The notes under the pieces were generated by a model. The model ran no database searches. It was not told where the DNA came from and saw only the letters and a program-made list of their open reading frames with translations. From positions 124,001 to 188,000 of the forward strand of contig NZ_FRCW01000007.1 in NCBI RefSeq assembly GCF_900143055.1: 64,000 bases of DNA. The letters are read 5' to 3'. The DNA is from Fibrobacter sp. UWR3. GTDB taxonomy: Bacteria; Fibrobacterota; Fibrobacteria; Fibrobacterales; Fibrobacteraceae. How positions within the stretch are numbered: position 1 is the first letter of the stretch; each line of letters begins with the position of its first letter. The position numbers and the translations under genes are program-made. Positions 16,071-25,213 of the stretch are shown here, piece by piece.

Positions 16071-18139
16071 AAATGACAAAAAAGGATTTTCGTTCTAATT
16101 GTCGTAAGGCTCTTAATGTACTTGAAACTATACGAAAAAAATTCCCGTTAGGAATTTCGGATGTCTCAGAAATTTCAGATGAATCACGAGCCTTGATACA
16201 GGTTAAAATTCAACAATTCCGTGAATGCGTAAAAGGAGAAGGGCGACTCTTGTCCAAATATTCTTGGTGGAATCCGATGAGACTATCAAGAAATAAAACA
16301 GCCCACACAAAAAAAGACCTTTCTGATAAAGAATTCTCAGGATTATGCGACACCCTTTTTCAAAATATTCAAAAGATATCAGATGATTTATGTAAAATCA
16401 TAGGTATTCATCGTCATCATTCTAAGAAAAAACGCAAATTCGAAAACTTTGCTCCAAGTAGCGCTTTTGGTACAGAAGCGGATAGAAAACAGCTTATTGA
16501 CGCAATGGAGGATTTGGCATCACCTGTTGAGCCCACCGATATTAAGATTGAATTTCCCCAGAATGATTATGCAAAGCTTGCTGAAAAGACATTCTCAGAT
16601 ATTCTTGACCATGATGACATAAAGGATTACATCCAATCTCATGAAGGGGTCTCTGAAAATATCCAGACCGATATTCTTGAATGGCTGCAGCTAACAAAGG
16701 AAACACTTGACAAGGAAGACCCCTTCCTAGATGAATCTATTTTTATCGAACAACACAAGAAATGGTCTGCTATAGATGTAGCTACAGATTTAACGAATGA
16801 GAATTCAAAAATTCAATACCACTATAGACGATTGCCTTCTGTAAGCGAATCGAAACGGGGGGCAATCGCCCCAAGCAATCTTAATTTCAATTTCTATAAG
16901 AACCAATTTGCAGAACAGAAAAAAGAGCCAAAAAAGGATGACAAAGATAAAGCACCTATCCAATGGAAATCTTTGGAGCAACTGGAAGTTCTTCGCAGAA
17001 ATTTCATCGGCGACATGGAAGAATGCTTTATTGACCGCAAAAATAAATGGGAACAAGAACGTATTGATGAAATGCGAAAGACGTTCCTAGAAGAGCTGTA
17101 TAAAAAAATACAGAATTTCAAGCGTCTTGAAAAACTCCTTTCCCCATTCATCAAGAATTTTGGGCGGCTTTGGGATTTGTCCGAAGGATTTTTTGAAACT
17201 AGTGGCTTTGAAATTCTGGAACAATTCGCAAAACTCCTTGAACAAGATCAATCGTTGCAAGAACTTGCAGAAATCTTGGGTAAGCAGAATCGCGCACAAT
17301 CCATTTTTGAAAAGGAACTTCGCGATAAAGTTGTCATAAAGACAGAATGGCATCCCCAAAATGCCTATCGTGGAGAGATTAAAGGCATTTGTTTTTCGAA
17401 CGATATATCATCGATCTTGCCAAGTGAATTGGCATTAATGAAAAATCCGGCAACAAAGAAACTCTTCCAGCTGCGATTCGCCCAAAAGCAGCTGTTGTCT
17501 TTCGAATACCAAAGAAATGTCGAAAGGACAAGAAAAGAATCTACACAGGAAGAGGTTTCCATTGAAAAGAAGGAACCCAAAGGTCCTATTATTATCTGTG
17601 TAGACACAAGTGGTTCTATGCATGGAACACCGGAAAACATTGCAAAAACCGTGACATTCGCCTTATCCAAAATCGCACTCGAAGAAGAACGAAAATGCTA
17701 CCTGATTTCATTCTCTACAGGAATAGAAACTCTAGATATGAGAGATTTCAAAAAAGGCGATAGTTTGCAGAAACTCGTTCGTTTTCTACAGATGTCTTTT
17801 AATGGCGGCACAGATGCGAGCCCGGCATTGCAGCATGCAATAAAAATGCTTCAATCCAACGATTATAAGAATGCAGATGTCCTTATGATATCGGATTTTG
17901 TAATGGCAAATCTTCCGCGCAATTTAATTGATGCTATAGAAGTAGAAAAAGAAAAGAATACCGATTTTTACAGCCTTGTAATTGGGACAAGCGGCAATCA
18001 AGGCACAATAGATTGTTTCAATCACAACTGGTCGTATAATACAAACGATATCCATGCATCACGACATTTAGTTGAACAGTTGCATTCCATAAAAATGCGT
18101 CCCACAAGTCAAGGATTATCCGACAATGCCGACAAATAA
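16067..18139 (+). CDS. ViaA/CoxE-like vWA-domain partner of MoxR ATPase
   Basis: This 690-residue protein has an N-terminal domain (about 1-125) shared with the 93-residue upstream protein, a long helical middle, and a C-terminal vWA domain (about 500-660). The MIDAS is intact: IICVDTSGSMHG, then FNGGTDASPAL, then MISDFVM. This is the arrangement of ViaA (about 480 residues) and CoxE proteins, enlarged at the N-terminus. Known pairs such as RavA-ViaA act as ATP-driven remodelling machines. Overlaps both neighbours (4 and 14 bases), so the stoichiometry is probably controlled by coupling. Cytosolic; no signal peptide. Confidence 0.87.
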   Translation: MKMTKKDFRSNCRKALNVLETIRKKFPLGISDVSEISDESRALIQVKIQQFRECVKGEGRLLSKYSWWNPMRLSRNKTAHTKKDLSDKEFSGLCDTLFQNIQKISDDLCKIIGIHRHHSKKKRKFENFAPSSAFGTEADRKQLIDAMEDLASPVEPTDIKIEFPQNDYAKLAEKTFSDILDHDDIKDYIQSHEGVSENIQTDILEWLQLTKETLDKEDPFLDESIFIEQHKKWSAIDVATDLTNENSKIQYHYRRLPSVSESKRGAIAPSNLNFNFYKNQFAEQKKEPKKDDKDKAPIQWKSLEQLEVLRRNFIGDMEECFIDRKNKWEQERIDEMRKTFLEELYKKIQNFKRLEKLLSPFIKNFGRLWDLSEGFFETSGFEILEQFAKLLEQDQSLQELAEILGKQNRAQSIFEKELRDKVVIKTEWHPQNAYRGEIKGICFSNDISSILPSELALMKNPATKKLFQLRFAQKQLLSFEYQRNVERTRKESTQEEVSIEKKEPKGPIIICVDTSGSMHGTPENIAKTVTFALSKIALEEERKCYLISFSTGIETLDMRDFKKGDSLQKLVRFLQMSFNGGTDASPALQHAIKMLQSNDYKNADVLMISDFVMANLPRNLIDAIEVEKEKNTDFYSLVIGTSGNQGTIDCFNHNWSYNTNDIHASRHLVEQLHSIKMRPTSQGLSDNADK

Positions 18140-19169
18140 AAACGCATTCTTACGAATAAAGATTCTCGATGGACTACTTTCAGAGAGCGTAGTTCGCCGT
18201 TACACAATGAACGATTTGACAAGATTGTGCAATGAACAGCTTGAGATATCTGGCGAACGCCAAGTAGGACGTCGCTGTCTCGAAAAAGATATAGAATTTA
18301 TACAACAACAGTTTGGATTAATAGAAAGAGAACGTTCTGGTAAAAGCACAATCTTACGATATACTAATCAAACTGATAGTATCTTTAACCAAAGTATTTC
18401 TACATCGGAAAGAAAACTTCTTCAAGCAGTTTCTCAAACTTTCGGAAAAATGGATGGTGTAGAAGACTTTGAAGTATTAAATCAGTTAAAAAGCTCTGCA
18501 AACGACCAGGAACAGCCAATCATTATTTTTGAAAAAAATGAAGATTTGAACGGTCGCGACTTATTGCCAAAGCTTTTTAGACTGATTGAACGCAAAACCA
18601 CCATAGAATTGAAATATCATCGCATCAAAGACACTCAAAAACGGAACAAAAAACAAATATTCCCTCACGTTCTAAAGCAATGTAAAGGCAGATGGTTTCT
18701 GTTTGGTACTACTATTGATACAAAAGAGGTCATGTGCTATTCTATGGACCAAATAGAGGATATAAAGCCTTTACCAATAAAATACAAACCATATGATGGA
18801 AGATGGGATGAATATTTTGAAAGTGTAATTGGTGTTACAAAAAAAGCTGATGATACTCCACAGGATATTGTTTTCTGGGCCTCGCAGGATGAGTGTGCCT
18901 ATTTGGCCGGTAAACCGGTCCATTCATCCATGACACCCCTAAAAAAGAACGATGCAGAACTTCGGAGAAGATATCGTCTTCCCGATGATGGAAAACTATT
19001 CCGCATTAATTGCATCGTCAATTTTGAGTTGAAAAGAGAAATGGCTTCAAAATTTGGGGAGAGAATTGTTCTTGAACCACCTTCTCTGCGAAAAGAAATA
19101 ATTAATGATGTCAAGACAATGCTGAATCGATACAGAATGATTACTTCAAAGAGATCTAAGTTTGTTTAA
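18126..19169 (+). CDS. WYL-domain transcriptional regulator (HTH + WYL)
   Basis: This 347-residue protein has an N-terminal winged helix (about 1-80, with the RCLEKDIEFIQQQFG recognition segment), a WYL domain (about 165-240: TIELKYHRI, GRWFLFGTTIDTKEVMCYSMDQIEDI) and a C-terminal WCX-like extension (about 260-345). WYL proteins sense ligands, often nucleic acids or nucleotides, and commonly repress defence operons. It overlaps the vWA gene by 14 bases. The dyads at 13309-13395 are its likely operators. Confidence 0.85.
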   Translation: MPTNKNAFLRIKILDGLLSESVVRRYTMNDLTRLCNEQLEISGERQVGRRCLEKDIEFIQQQFGLIERERSGKSTILRYTNQTDSIFNQSISTSERKLLQAVSQTFGKMDGVEDFEVLNQLKSSANDQEQPIIIFEKNEDLNGRDLLPKLFRLIERKTTIELKYHRIKDTQKRNKKQIFPHVLKQCKGRWFLFGTTIDTKEVMCYSMDQIEDIKPLPIKYKPYDGRWDEYFESVIGVTKKADDTPQDIVFWASQDECAYLAGKPVHSSMTPLKKNDAELRRRYRLPDDGKLFRINCIVNFELKREMASKFGERIVLEPPSLRKEIINDVKTMLNRYRMITSKRSKFV

Positions 19170-19207
19170 ATGGATCTATTCGTCACCAAATTATAAGGAG
19201 TTTTTCA

Positions 19208-21904
19208 ATGAGTACAAGCTTACCGAAATTGCAAATCCTGCTAAATGATATGCTCGTTAATGCAAGAGCAAAAAGGACCCAACAGAATCTAAATATGTCT
19301 TTTGGCGAGAAAGATTACATAACGCTTTTAGATGTAAAAGCGCGTTTTTCAGAAATATGGAATGATCGCAATTTGTTCATGACTATTGATGAACTTAATA
19401 AGGAAAATGTGGGCGATTTCCTCATGAAAAACGCAATATTCTACTTCTTTATGCGAACAATACAGATTAAAGATTCTGAGTTCTTTAAATTGGAATCAAA
19501 CCAGCTGAAAGAGTTGATATTTAAAACTATTGTATATATACATTCCAACGCACTAATGGATGAAAGCCTTAAACGAGAGCGCGAGTATTTTGATAACGAA
19601 ATAAGCGAAGGAAATAAGCCCGAAATTGAAGCTTTTTATCAACTACTAGAAGCAAAAATGCCAAAAGAAGAATATTATGATTATGCACTAGGTTTTTATG
19701 TTGCTTCCGCTTCAAAATACATGGAAAAAAAGAACCCGTATTGGTATTTAAACTTCAAATCAATAATTGACTATGTAGGCAACGCACGAAATCCTGAGAA
19801 ATTCTCTGGATTAGTCAACGAAATCATTGTCAAGTACTTTTATATATTTTGCGACTTGCAAACTATTGACAAAAAGTTCATGCATACAGAACTAAACTTA
19901 ATCGAAAGAAGAATTTCTAATCAAGACTATACGCATAAAGTTTTGCTTGCTTGGAACATACAAGATATATACAATATGGTTTGCATTGATTGTCTTGTTC
20001 GTGATGACGTTAAGCAGAATATTTTTGAAGAGTTAATGGCCAAGGTGTTTTACAACGAATATTCCATCTCCTACTCCTTGCAGAGTAATAGAACTGCAGT
20101 TAAAGAAGCAAATGAATTTTGGAAAAGTAACTTGTTCAAAGACAAAATATTAAAAAATGACATTATCGGTTTCAGCAGAGACGATTACTATACTACTCCC
20201 TATCAGCTATTTAATGCAGTTTTTTATGTATTCAAAGAGGATTTCAATCAGAATCCTGGAATTATCGCATGTCTTTACTTGTTATCAACAGAAATGGATG
20301 CCGACTCATTCTTTAGTTTCTTTTCATTAGAAAAGGAAGATGAAAAAGATGGTAAACTGACTAATCATTATCTAAGGAAGATTGATGATACCCTTAAACA
20401 GGAAAGTATAATTAATCATAATTTAGAAATTAGGGGAGAACGAGGAAAAAATTATCGAAGATATCATGATATTTTCTCTGGTTACAAAGATGCAATAAAG
20501 AAGGGAAAAACGGAAGAATGCTTAAAATTGCAACAAGAAAAACAGGATTTAGAATTAGGCGTTAATCGGAACTTTGATTTAAAAAGAGATTTGCTACAAC
20601 GCTTCCTTTGGTTTACCATAGTTTTCAAATGCGGTCTCTTTTATGATAACGACGAAGATGTTTATAAAATAAATTCTGATCGCGATAAAATGCTTATTCC
20701 TTTTTGCAATGGAATGATAGGTAATGAATACGCGAACATTAAGTATGTAAATGTGAATTTTAACTCTATTTTGAAAAAGATTGGTGTGGAAAATGAAATA
20801 GATTTGTTTATAGATAAAGTAAAAGATTATAGGAGCATTGTACTTTTAGTATACAATCTTTCCCGCGCCGAATTTAATAGTAGGGAATTTCTTATCAATG
20901 AGATTAACTCAATCAGGGAAATACAAAAAGAAAAACTACATGTTGACTTAAAAGATGTTCCTAGGGGAGAAAAATTTCAAGCCAAGGCCGAGGAGATAAA
21001 AGAATATAACAAGGTTTCAAAAAGAAATCTTGAGAAACTAAAAAAGATTGACTGTGGATTTAAGTTGAATTCCTTCTCGCAAAGCTTTTATCCTTTTTCT
21101 GCAAGTTCTTTCCATTCAAAAGAAATTTGGTTAAAAGGTAATAAGCAAGGTCTGTTTTCATTTGGTTTTGAACATCGTGTTGACTGTAAATTGATTTGGG
21201 AAACAGATAATGAGTATTCCGATGGTGAATTGAATTGGCGTGTTATTAATGAAAGAGGGTTGACAACTAGATACTTATATCGAGATAGAAATTCCTATAC
21301 GCATCATTCAGAGCATTCAAGTGTAAACGCTCTTATGGAGCCCAAAAACTGGGCGAACTTGTTAAGGGCTTTATCTTATTATTATCTGTTGTTAAGATGT
21401 CGTTTCTGGAGTGAGAGAATCTGTCTTCGCGAAGGTTATAATATCCAAGAAGATGATACTTTTTTCCAAAACCTGTTCCTTCAATCAGAGGTTGAGGATA
21501 TTTATAATATTCTCGTTTCATTGGTGCAAGAATGTGCGGGCGTTATTATATCAAAACCACCGGTTATATTTGACGCTGAGAAATATAATAAGACTCAAGG
21601 TAAAGACGCCTCAACAGTTGACGACTTGTTATCCTACATACAAGAACACGGCTCGAAGAAAAGTGAGATTTCTTATTCTGAAATTCCAGAAAGGCTTGAC
21701 CCAAACTATGAATTATTTGAAATGCGTCTTGAGCGATTACTGAAAATTATGTTCATGGTAAATGATTTTGATCCTGTTGATCAGAAGCACTCTGTCAAGT
21801 TTATGGATTTTTATAGCCAATACAATACGGAAATATCCATCTATCTCATTTATATGGCGTTTGCTATGAATTACTGTGACGATGTGAAGGCTGACTCACT
21901 TTAA
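19208..21904 (+). CDS. Large orphan protein closing the MoxR operon
   Basis: This 898-residue soluble, mostly helical protein has no family I can recognise. It has a Lys/Glu-rich segment (about 425-455), a Tyr/Phe-rich composition, and a late stretch with WLKGNKQGLFSFGFEHRVD and RYLYRDRNSYTHHSEHSS. No Walker, HNH, PD-(D/E)XK or TIR motif is evident, though weak nuclease motifs cannot be excluded by eye. It starts 38 bases after the WYL gene behind AAGGAG, so it is part of the same operon. In MoxR/vWA conflict loci the large variable protein is often the substrate-recognition or effector component; that is the working guess. Confidence 0.75.
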   Translation: MSTSLPKLQILLNDMLVNARAKRTQQNLNMSFGEKDYITLLDVKARFSEIWNDRNLFMTIDELNKENVGDFLMKNAIFYFFMRTIQIKDSEFFKLESNQLKELIFKTIVYIHSNALMDESLKREREYFDNEISEGNKPEIEAFYQLLEAKMPKEEYYDYALGFYVASASKYMEKKNPYWYLNFKSIIDYVGNARNPEKFSGLVNEIIVKYFYIFCDLQTIDKKFMHTELNLIERRISNQDYTHKVLLAWNIQDIYNMVCIDCLVRDDVKQNIFEELMAKVFYNEYSISYSLQSNRTAVKEANEFWKSNLFKDKILKNDIIGFSRDDYYTTPYQLFNAVFYVFKEDFNQNPGIIACLYLLSTEMDADSFFSFFSLEKEDEKDGKLTNHYLRKIDDTLKQESIINHNLEIRGERGKNYRRYHDIFSGYKDAIKKGKTEECLKLQQEKQDLELGVNRNFDLKRDLLQRFLWFTIVFKCGLFYDNDEDVYKINSDRDKMLIPFCNGMIGNEYANIKYVNVNFNSILKKIGVENEIDLFIDKVKDYRSIVLLVYNLSRAEFNSREFLINEINSIREIQKEKLHVDLKDVPRGEKFQAKAEEIKEYNKVSKRNLEKLKKIDCGFKLNSFSQSFYPFSASSFHSKEIWLKGNKQGLFSFGFEHRVDCKLIWETDNEYSDGELNWRVINERGLTTRYLYRDRNSYTHHSEHSSVNALMEPKNWANLLRALSYYYLLLRCRFWSERICLREGYNIQEDDTFFQNLFLQSEVEDIYNILVSLVQECAGVIISKPPVIFDAEKYNKTQGKDASTVDDLLSYIQEHGSKKSEISYSEIPERLDPNYELFEMRLERLLKIMFMVNDFDPVDQKHSVKFMDFYSQYNTEISIYLIYMAFAMNYCDDVKADSL

Positions 21905-22010
21905 AATAGCCCTATTCCACATTAGACTACGTAAACAGTGGTTTACATTCGTGCGGTTTTGTACCTTGTTTAACGGGGTGGATGTCTGCCCCCACAACAA
22001 GGAGGCCATC

Positions 22011-22454
22011 ATGAAACGCGCAAACGTTATCCTGTTCATTGCCTTCGTTCTTCTCGTGACGACATCTTTTGCCGCAAGGACGGTCAAGTCCAAACAGGGC
22101 GACATAGATCTTGCCTTCGAGCGGGGCGGGAGCACCATAGTATGCACAGCAGGGTTCTACGATGAACTCACCGTCGTCAAGGAGGCAGATACGGATGTCC
22201 TCGTGCGCGGGAGTTGCGGTCAGGGTTGGGTTGACAAGGCTAAGGTCGAACTGGTGGCAAAGCCCGCGGGCGACAAGAACCTCAGCTTCAACGAGTACAA
22301 CATCGAAGGCTGGATTGATAATCTTTCGCTGATCGACGTCTTCTCGGACAACGTAGAAGATTTCGACGGGGTGAAGATTGACCGGGACTTCAAGGAGTAC
22401 CTGACTCAGACGCTGGACCGTGAACAGATGGAGATGAGCCGCGGGGAAAACTGA
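22011..22454 (+). CDS. Exported protein of unknown function
   Basis: This 147-residue protein has a clear signal peptide (MKRANVILFIAFVLLVTTSFA, split site near AARTV). The mature part holds two cysteines (VCTAGF and GSCGQG) that could form a disulfide, and an acidic C-terminal half. The start at 22011 follows AAGGAGG. Codon use returns to the GC-rich host type, marking the end of the accessory region. No family recognised. Confidence 0.65.
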   Translation: MKRANVILFIAFVLLVTTSFAARTVKSKQGDIDLAFERGGSTIVCTAGFYDELTVVKEADTDVLVRGSCGQGWVDKAKVELVAKPAGDKNLSFNEYNIEGWIDNLSLIDVFSDNVEDFDGVKIDRDFKEYLTQTLDREQMEMSRGEN

Positions 22455-22480
22455 CCCGAGGGCGCGTCCCGAAAAATACC

Positions 22481-22512
22481 AAGGCCGGGTTCCATAAACG
22501 GGGTCCGGCCTT
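22481..22512 (+). terminator. Rho-independent-type terminator
   Basis: A AAGGCCGG…CCGGCCTT stem is followed by TTTCCC, just downstream of the exported protein gene. Confidence 0.65.
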
Positions 22513-22537
22513 TCCCGTATAAAAATTTTCGCGAGGG

Positions 22538-22581
22538 GGTGACACTTTTGCCCGGGTCGGGTGTTTCAATAATGTAAATTT
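22538..22581 (+). promoter_or_regulatory. Conserved 44-base promoter element, copy 1
   Basis: Matches 24309-24352 at 37 of 44 positions by hand alignment. It holds GGTGACAC, a -35-like TTGCCC and an identical spacer core TCGGGTGTTT before an ATGTAA -10 region. Confidence 0.65.
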
Positions 22582-22591
22582 ATAGGGTCCG

Positions 22592-24286
22592 ATGAAGAGT
22601 TTCCTTAAAAAGAGTTTCGTGTCGCCGGCTGTCTTGTCGGGCTTGCTCGTGGCCATTACTGCCTGCGACTTTCACGGACCGTGGGAATATTACCCCGAGG
22701 AGCGCGAGGTCTACACGGGAATCTACACCTACGGGCACATTTCCGACTTCACTAATCCGGAAATCTGTTTCTCGAAGGTCTACGAGCTTGACGAGGCTGC
22801 GGCAGAAAACTTCGCGTTCTACGACAGTGCCTACGTGACTCTGCAGGGCAAGTTCAAGATGGGCGAGAACGAGTACGATACCACGGTTGTCCTGCAGACG
22901 TGGGGCAAGCCGAACTGTTTCAAGGCGAACGAGCGCGGAATCCTGGGCGAATCCTACACGATGGACGCTTACTTTGTATGGGACAGTGCCGGCAGTATGG
23001 TAAAGTCTAGGTACACTGCGGTGGCATCTATCCCCAAGCCGGTCAAGGTGACGGGCCTGAACGTCCCAAAGCAGGACGGCAGTTACGAATTCATGGAATA
23101 CACCGAGGGTTCCACGGTCTCCGTGGATTTTCTGGAATTCCCGATGGACATGGAGTTCGTGAAGTGCGCGCTGGATTTTGACAAGTCGATTGGCGGCGTG
23201 CTTTCGGTGCTGAACTACGACATGGAAACCGAGGAATCGGTGAACACCACCATCAACCAGATGCTTGAGGGCTTGACCGAAGCCGACGACTCGACGGGTT
23301 ACCGGGGCATCGCGATGCACGACCCGTTTGAACGCCGACAGAACCTGGGTTACTCGGAGAACCGCTGGATAGGCGGTTTCAACAACCTGGATACGCTGTA
23401 CCTAATGAACATGATGCTTCCCATCGGCAGGATTTCCGTGGATATGTACACGACAGACCGCGCGTACGTGGATTACGAGCGCAAGGTCAAGGAATCGGTT
23501 AGCGATTCGCGCGTGGTGCCGGAATCAAACATCGAGAACGGCATGGGAGTATTTTTCGGGATGTCGAGAACGTCGCTCGAACTCAATGTGCGTGGCGAGG
23601 GCGTGACCATGGAATATATCGGTTTCCATAACTGTGACTACATCGGGAACGGTGACGAGGAAAGCTGGGAAACGCGTGCCTGCAGGCTGTTCCAGGATAT
23701 CGCCTGTTCCGGGATGCCGACGGATGACTACCAGTACGACCTGGTCAGGGGCAATGCGCACGCATACGAGTACTACCGTGAAGGGACTATTACCGGATGG
23801 CCCAAGACGTGCTACCCCTCGAACGTGAAGGCTGCCATGATGCTCGATACCACTAGGTGGTCGATATTCCTGCCCGATACCATCAGCGACGCAGACAAGT
23901 CGGAAGCGTATGCCGACGGTCTCAAGCGCTACTGCGTTGCAAGCAACTTCAAGAGCAACCACATCGCGGACTGCAGTGAGCTCGAGGAACTGTGCCTGAA
24001 AAACACCGAGAAGAACTACTGCAAGGAATACCTTTGGGAATGGTGCGCCGACCGCGACTGGGATATGCTGGAATACGAGCAGTGCCGTAGCGCGTTCGTG
24101 AGCCGCTACTACCTGGAAGAGCAGAAGTCGAGCATATTGAAGCGCGAGGTGGAAGAGATTTGCAACTACGCATTCCCGAAGGTTTCCGAAGACGAAGATG
24201 TAGACGCAGAATTCCGCACCCCGATTTGTGCGAACTGGTGCAAATACCGTGACGGAAAAAGTCCCCTGCGCGTTATATGCGAGTAA
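22592..24286 (+). CDS. Large lipoprotein of unknown function
   Basis: This 564-residue protein has a lipoprotein signal (GLLVAITAC, then DFHGPWEYY). The mature protein begins with a beta-rich domain of about 160 residues (CFSKVYELD…, VVLQTWGKPNCF…, SIPKPVKVTG), loosely similar to DUF4249-type extracellular domains. It ends with a Cys-rich helical region (CSELEELCLKN, NYCKEYLWEWC, YEQCRSAF, CANWCKY). It shares a promoter element with the TonB operon that follows, so the two may be co-regulated. It could be an outer-membrane partner of that transport system; this is inference. Confidence 0.7.
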   Translation: MKSFLKKSFVSPAVLSGLLVAITACDFHGPWEYYPEEREVYTGIYTYGHISDFTNPEICFSKVYELDEAAAENFAFYDSAYVTLQGKFKMGENEYDTTVVLQTWGKPNCFKANERGILGESYTMDAYFVWDSAGSMVKSRYTAVASIPKPVKVTGLNVPKQDGSYEFMEYTEGSTVSVDFLEFPMDMEFVKCALDFDKSIGGVLSVLNYDMETEESVNTTINQMLEGLTEADDSTGYRGIAMHDPFERRQNLGYSENRWIGGFNNLDTLYLMNMMLPIGRISVDMYTTDRAYVDYERKVKESVSDSRVVPESNIENGMGVFFGMSRTSLELNVRGEGVTMEYIGFHNCDYIGNGDEESWETRACRLFQDIACSGMPTDDYQYDLVRGNAHAYEYYREGTITGWPKTCYPSNVKAAMMLDTTRWSIFLPDTISDADKSEAYADGLKRYCVASNFKSNHIADCSELEELCLKNTEKNYCKEYLWEWCADRDWDMLEYEQCRSAFVSRYYLEEQKSSILKREVEEICNYAFPKVSEDEDVDAEFRTPICANWCKYRDGKSPLRVICE

Positions 24287-24308
24287 ATGCTTTCAAATTA
24301 ATATTCGT

Positions 24309-24352
24309 GGTGACACATTTGACGGGTTCGGGTGTTTTAATTATGTAATTTT
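24309..24352 (+). promoter_or_regulatory. Conserved 44-base promoter element, copy 2, for TonB operon
   Basis: Contains TTGACG (24319-24324), a 17-base spacer and TATGTA (24342-24347), with the same GGTGACAC prefix and TCGGGTGTTT spacer as copy 1. The next ATG is at 24377. Confidence 0.7.
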
Positions 24353-24376
24353 GATACCTAACCATTGCGGAAAGTT

Positions 24377-25213
24377 ATGAAACGTTTAAGATTATTGCCT
24401 TTCGTGCTGTTGGTGCTGCTTGTTTCGGGCCCGGCCCTTGCCGACCGCGCTTCCGAAATTCAGGACCTGAAGCTTGAAAAGGAAAAACTGAATTCCGAAA
24501 TCCAGAAACTGAACCGCCAGATTTCGGCGACGGATTCGATGCTCAAGGCGGACGATTCCCGCTACAAGACTCTGCAGCAGCGCTACAAGGCCGACACGGA
24601 ACGCCGCCGTGCCGAAATCGATAGCCTGAACGCGAAGATAAAGGCGGTCGCGGGTGAACTCCAGGCGGAGCGGAACAAACAGGCCCGCGCGAAGAACCGT
24701 ACAGACAACGTTGCAGCAAAGCGCAAGGCGCTGCGTACCGAACTTGCGGGTATCAGCAAGAAGCTCGAATCGCAGGTGGCGCAGACGGTCCCGTGGGAAC
24801 TTGAAAGCAGGCTCGACCGCGTAAAATCCCTGACCCGCGATATCGAGAGCGGGAACGCAAGCGAGGAGGAAGGCTTTTCGCGCCTCAAGTCGCTCATTGC
24901 CGAAGAGACCAAGTTCGGCGACGAGGTGGCCATAATAAACAGCCCGCTCACCCGCAAGAACGGCGAACTCATCAACGCCTCTATTCTGCGCATCGGGAAC
25001 CAGTGGATGGTCTACAGCGATGACAACGGCACTGTTTTCGGTGCGCTGGTGCGCAAGGTCGTGGACGGGAAGGTCGTTTACGAATGGAACGAGGAATTGA
25101 ACCTGGAAGAACGCGCGGCGGTGAAGCTCGCGCTCGACGTGAAGCAGGCGAAGAAACCGCCCCAGATCGTGAAGTTGCCCGTAAGCCTCTCTATCGTGGG
25201 AGGTGAAAGATGA
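24377..25213 (+). CDS. DUF3450-like periplasmic coiled-coil protein of TonB system
   Basis: This 278-residue protein has a signal peptide (cleavage after GPALA) and a long coiled coil (about residues 25-140). The C-terminal domain with RKNGELINASILRIGN and YSDDNGTVFGALVRK is typical of DUF3450. The ATG at 24377 is preferred to a TTG at 24365. DUF3450 genes stand at the head of TonB2-type operons (with TtpC, ExbB, ExbD, TonB and TPR genes), and this one does the same. Its stop overlaps the next start (ATGA). Confidence 0.85.
   Translation: MKRLRLLPFVLLVLLVSGPALADRASEIQDLKLEKEKLNSEIQKLNRQISATDSMLKADDSRYKTLQQRYKADTERRRAEIDSLNAKIKAVAGELQAERNKQARAKNRTDNVAAKRKALRTELAGISKKLESQVAQTVPWELESRLDRVKSLTRDIESGNASEEEGFSRLKSLIAEETKFGDEVAIINSPLTRKNGELINASILRIGNQWMVYSDDNGTVFGALVRKVVDGKVVYEWNEELNLEERAAVKLALDVKQAKKPPQIVKLPVSLSIVGGER

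Noticed and set aside
13413-18139. Housekeeping RavA-ViaA pair
   Set aside because: Both proteins are much larger than RavA and ViaA, the operon includes WYL and orphan genes, and composition differs from flanking host genes.
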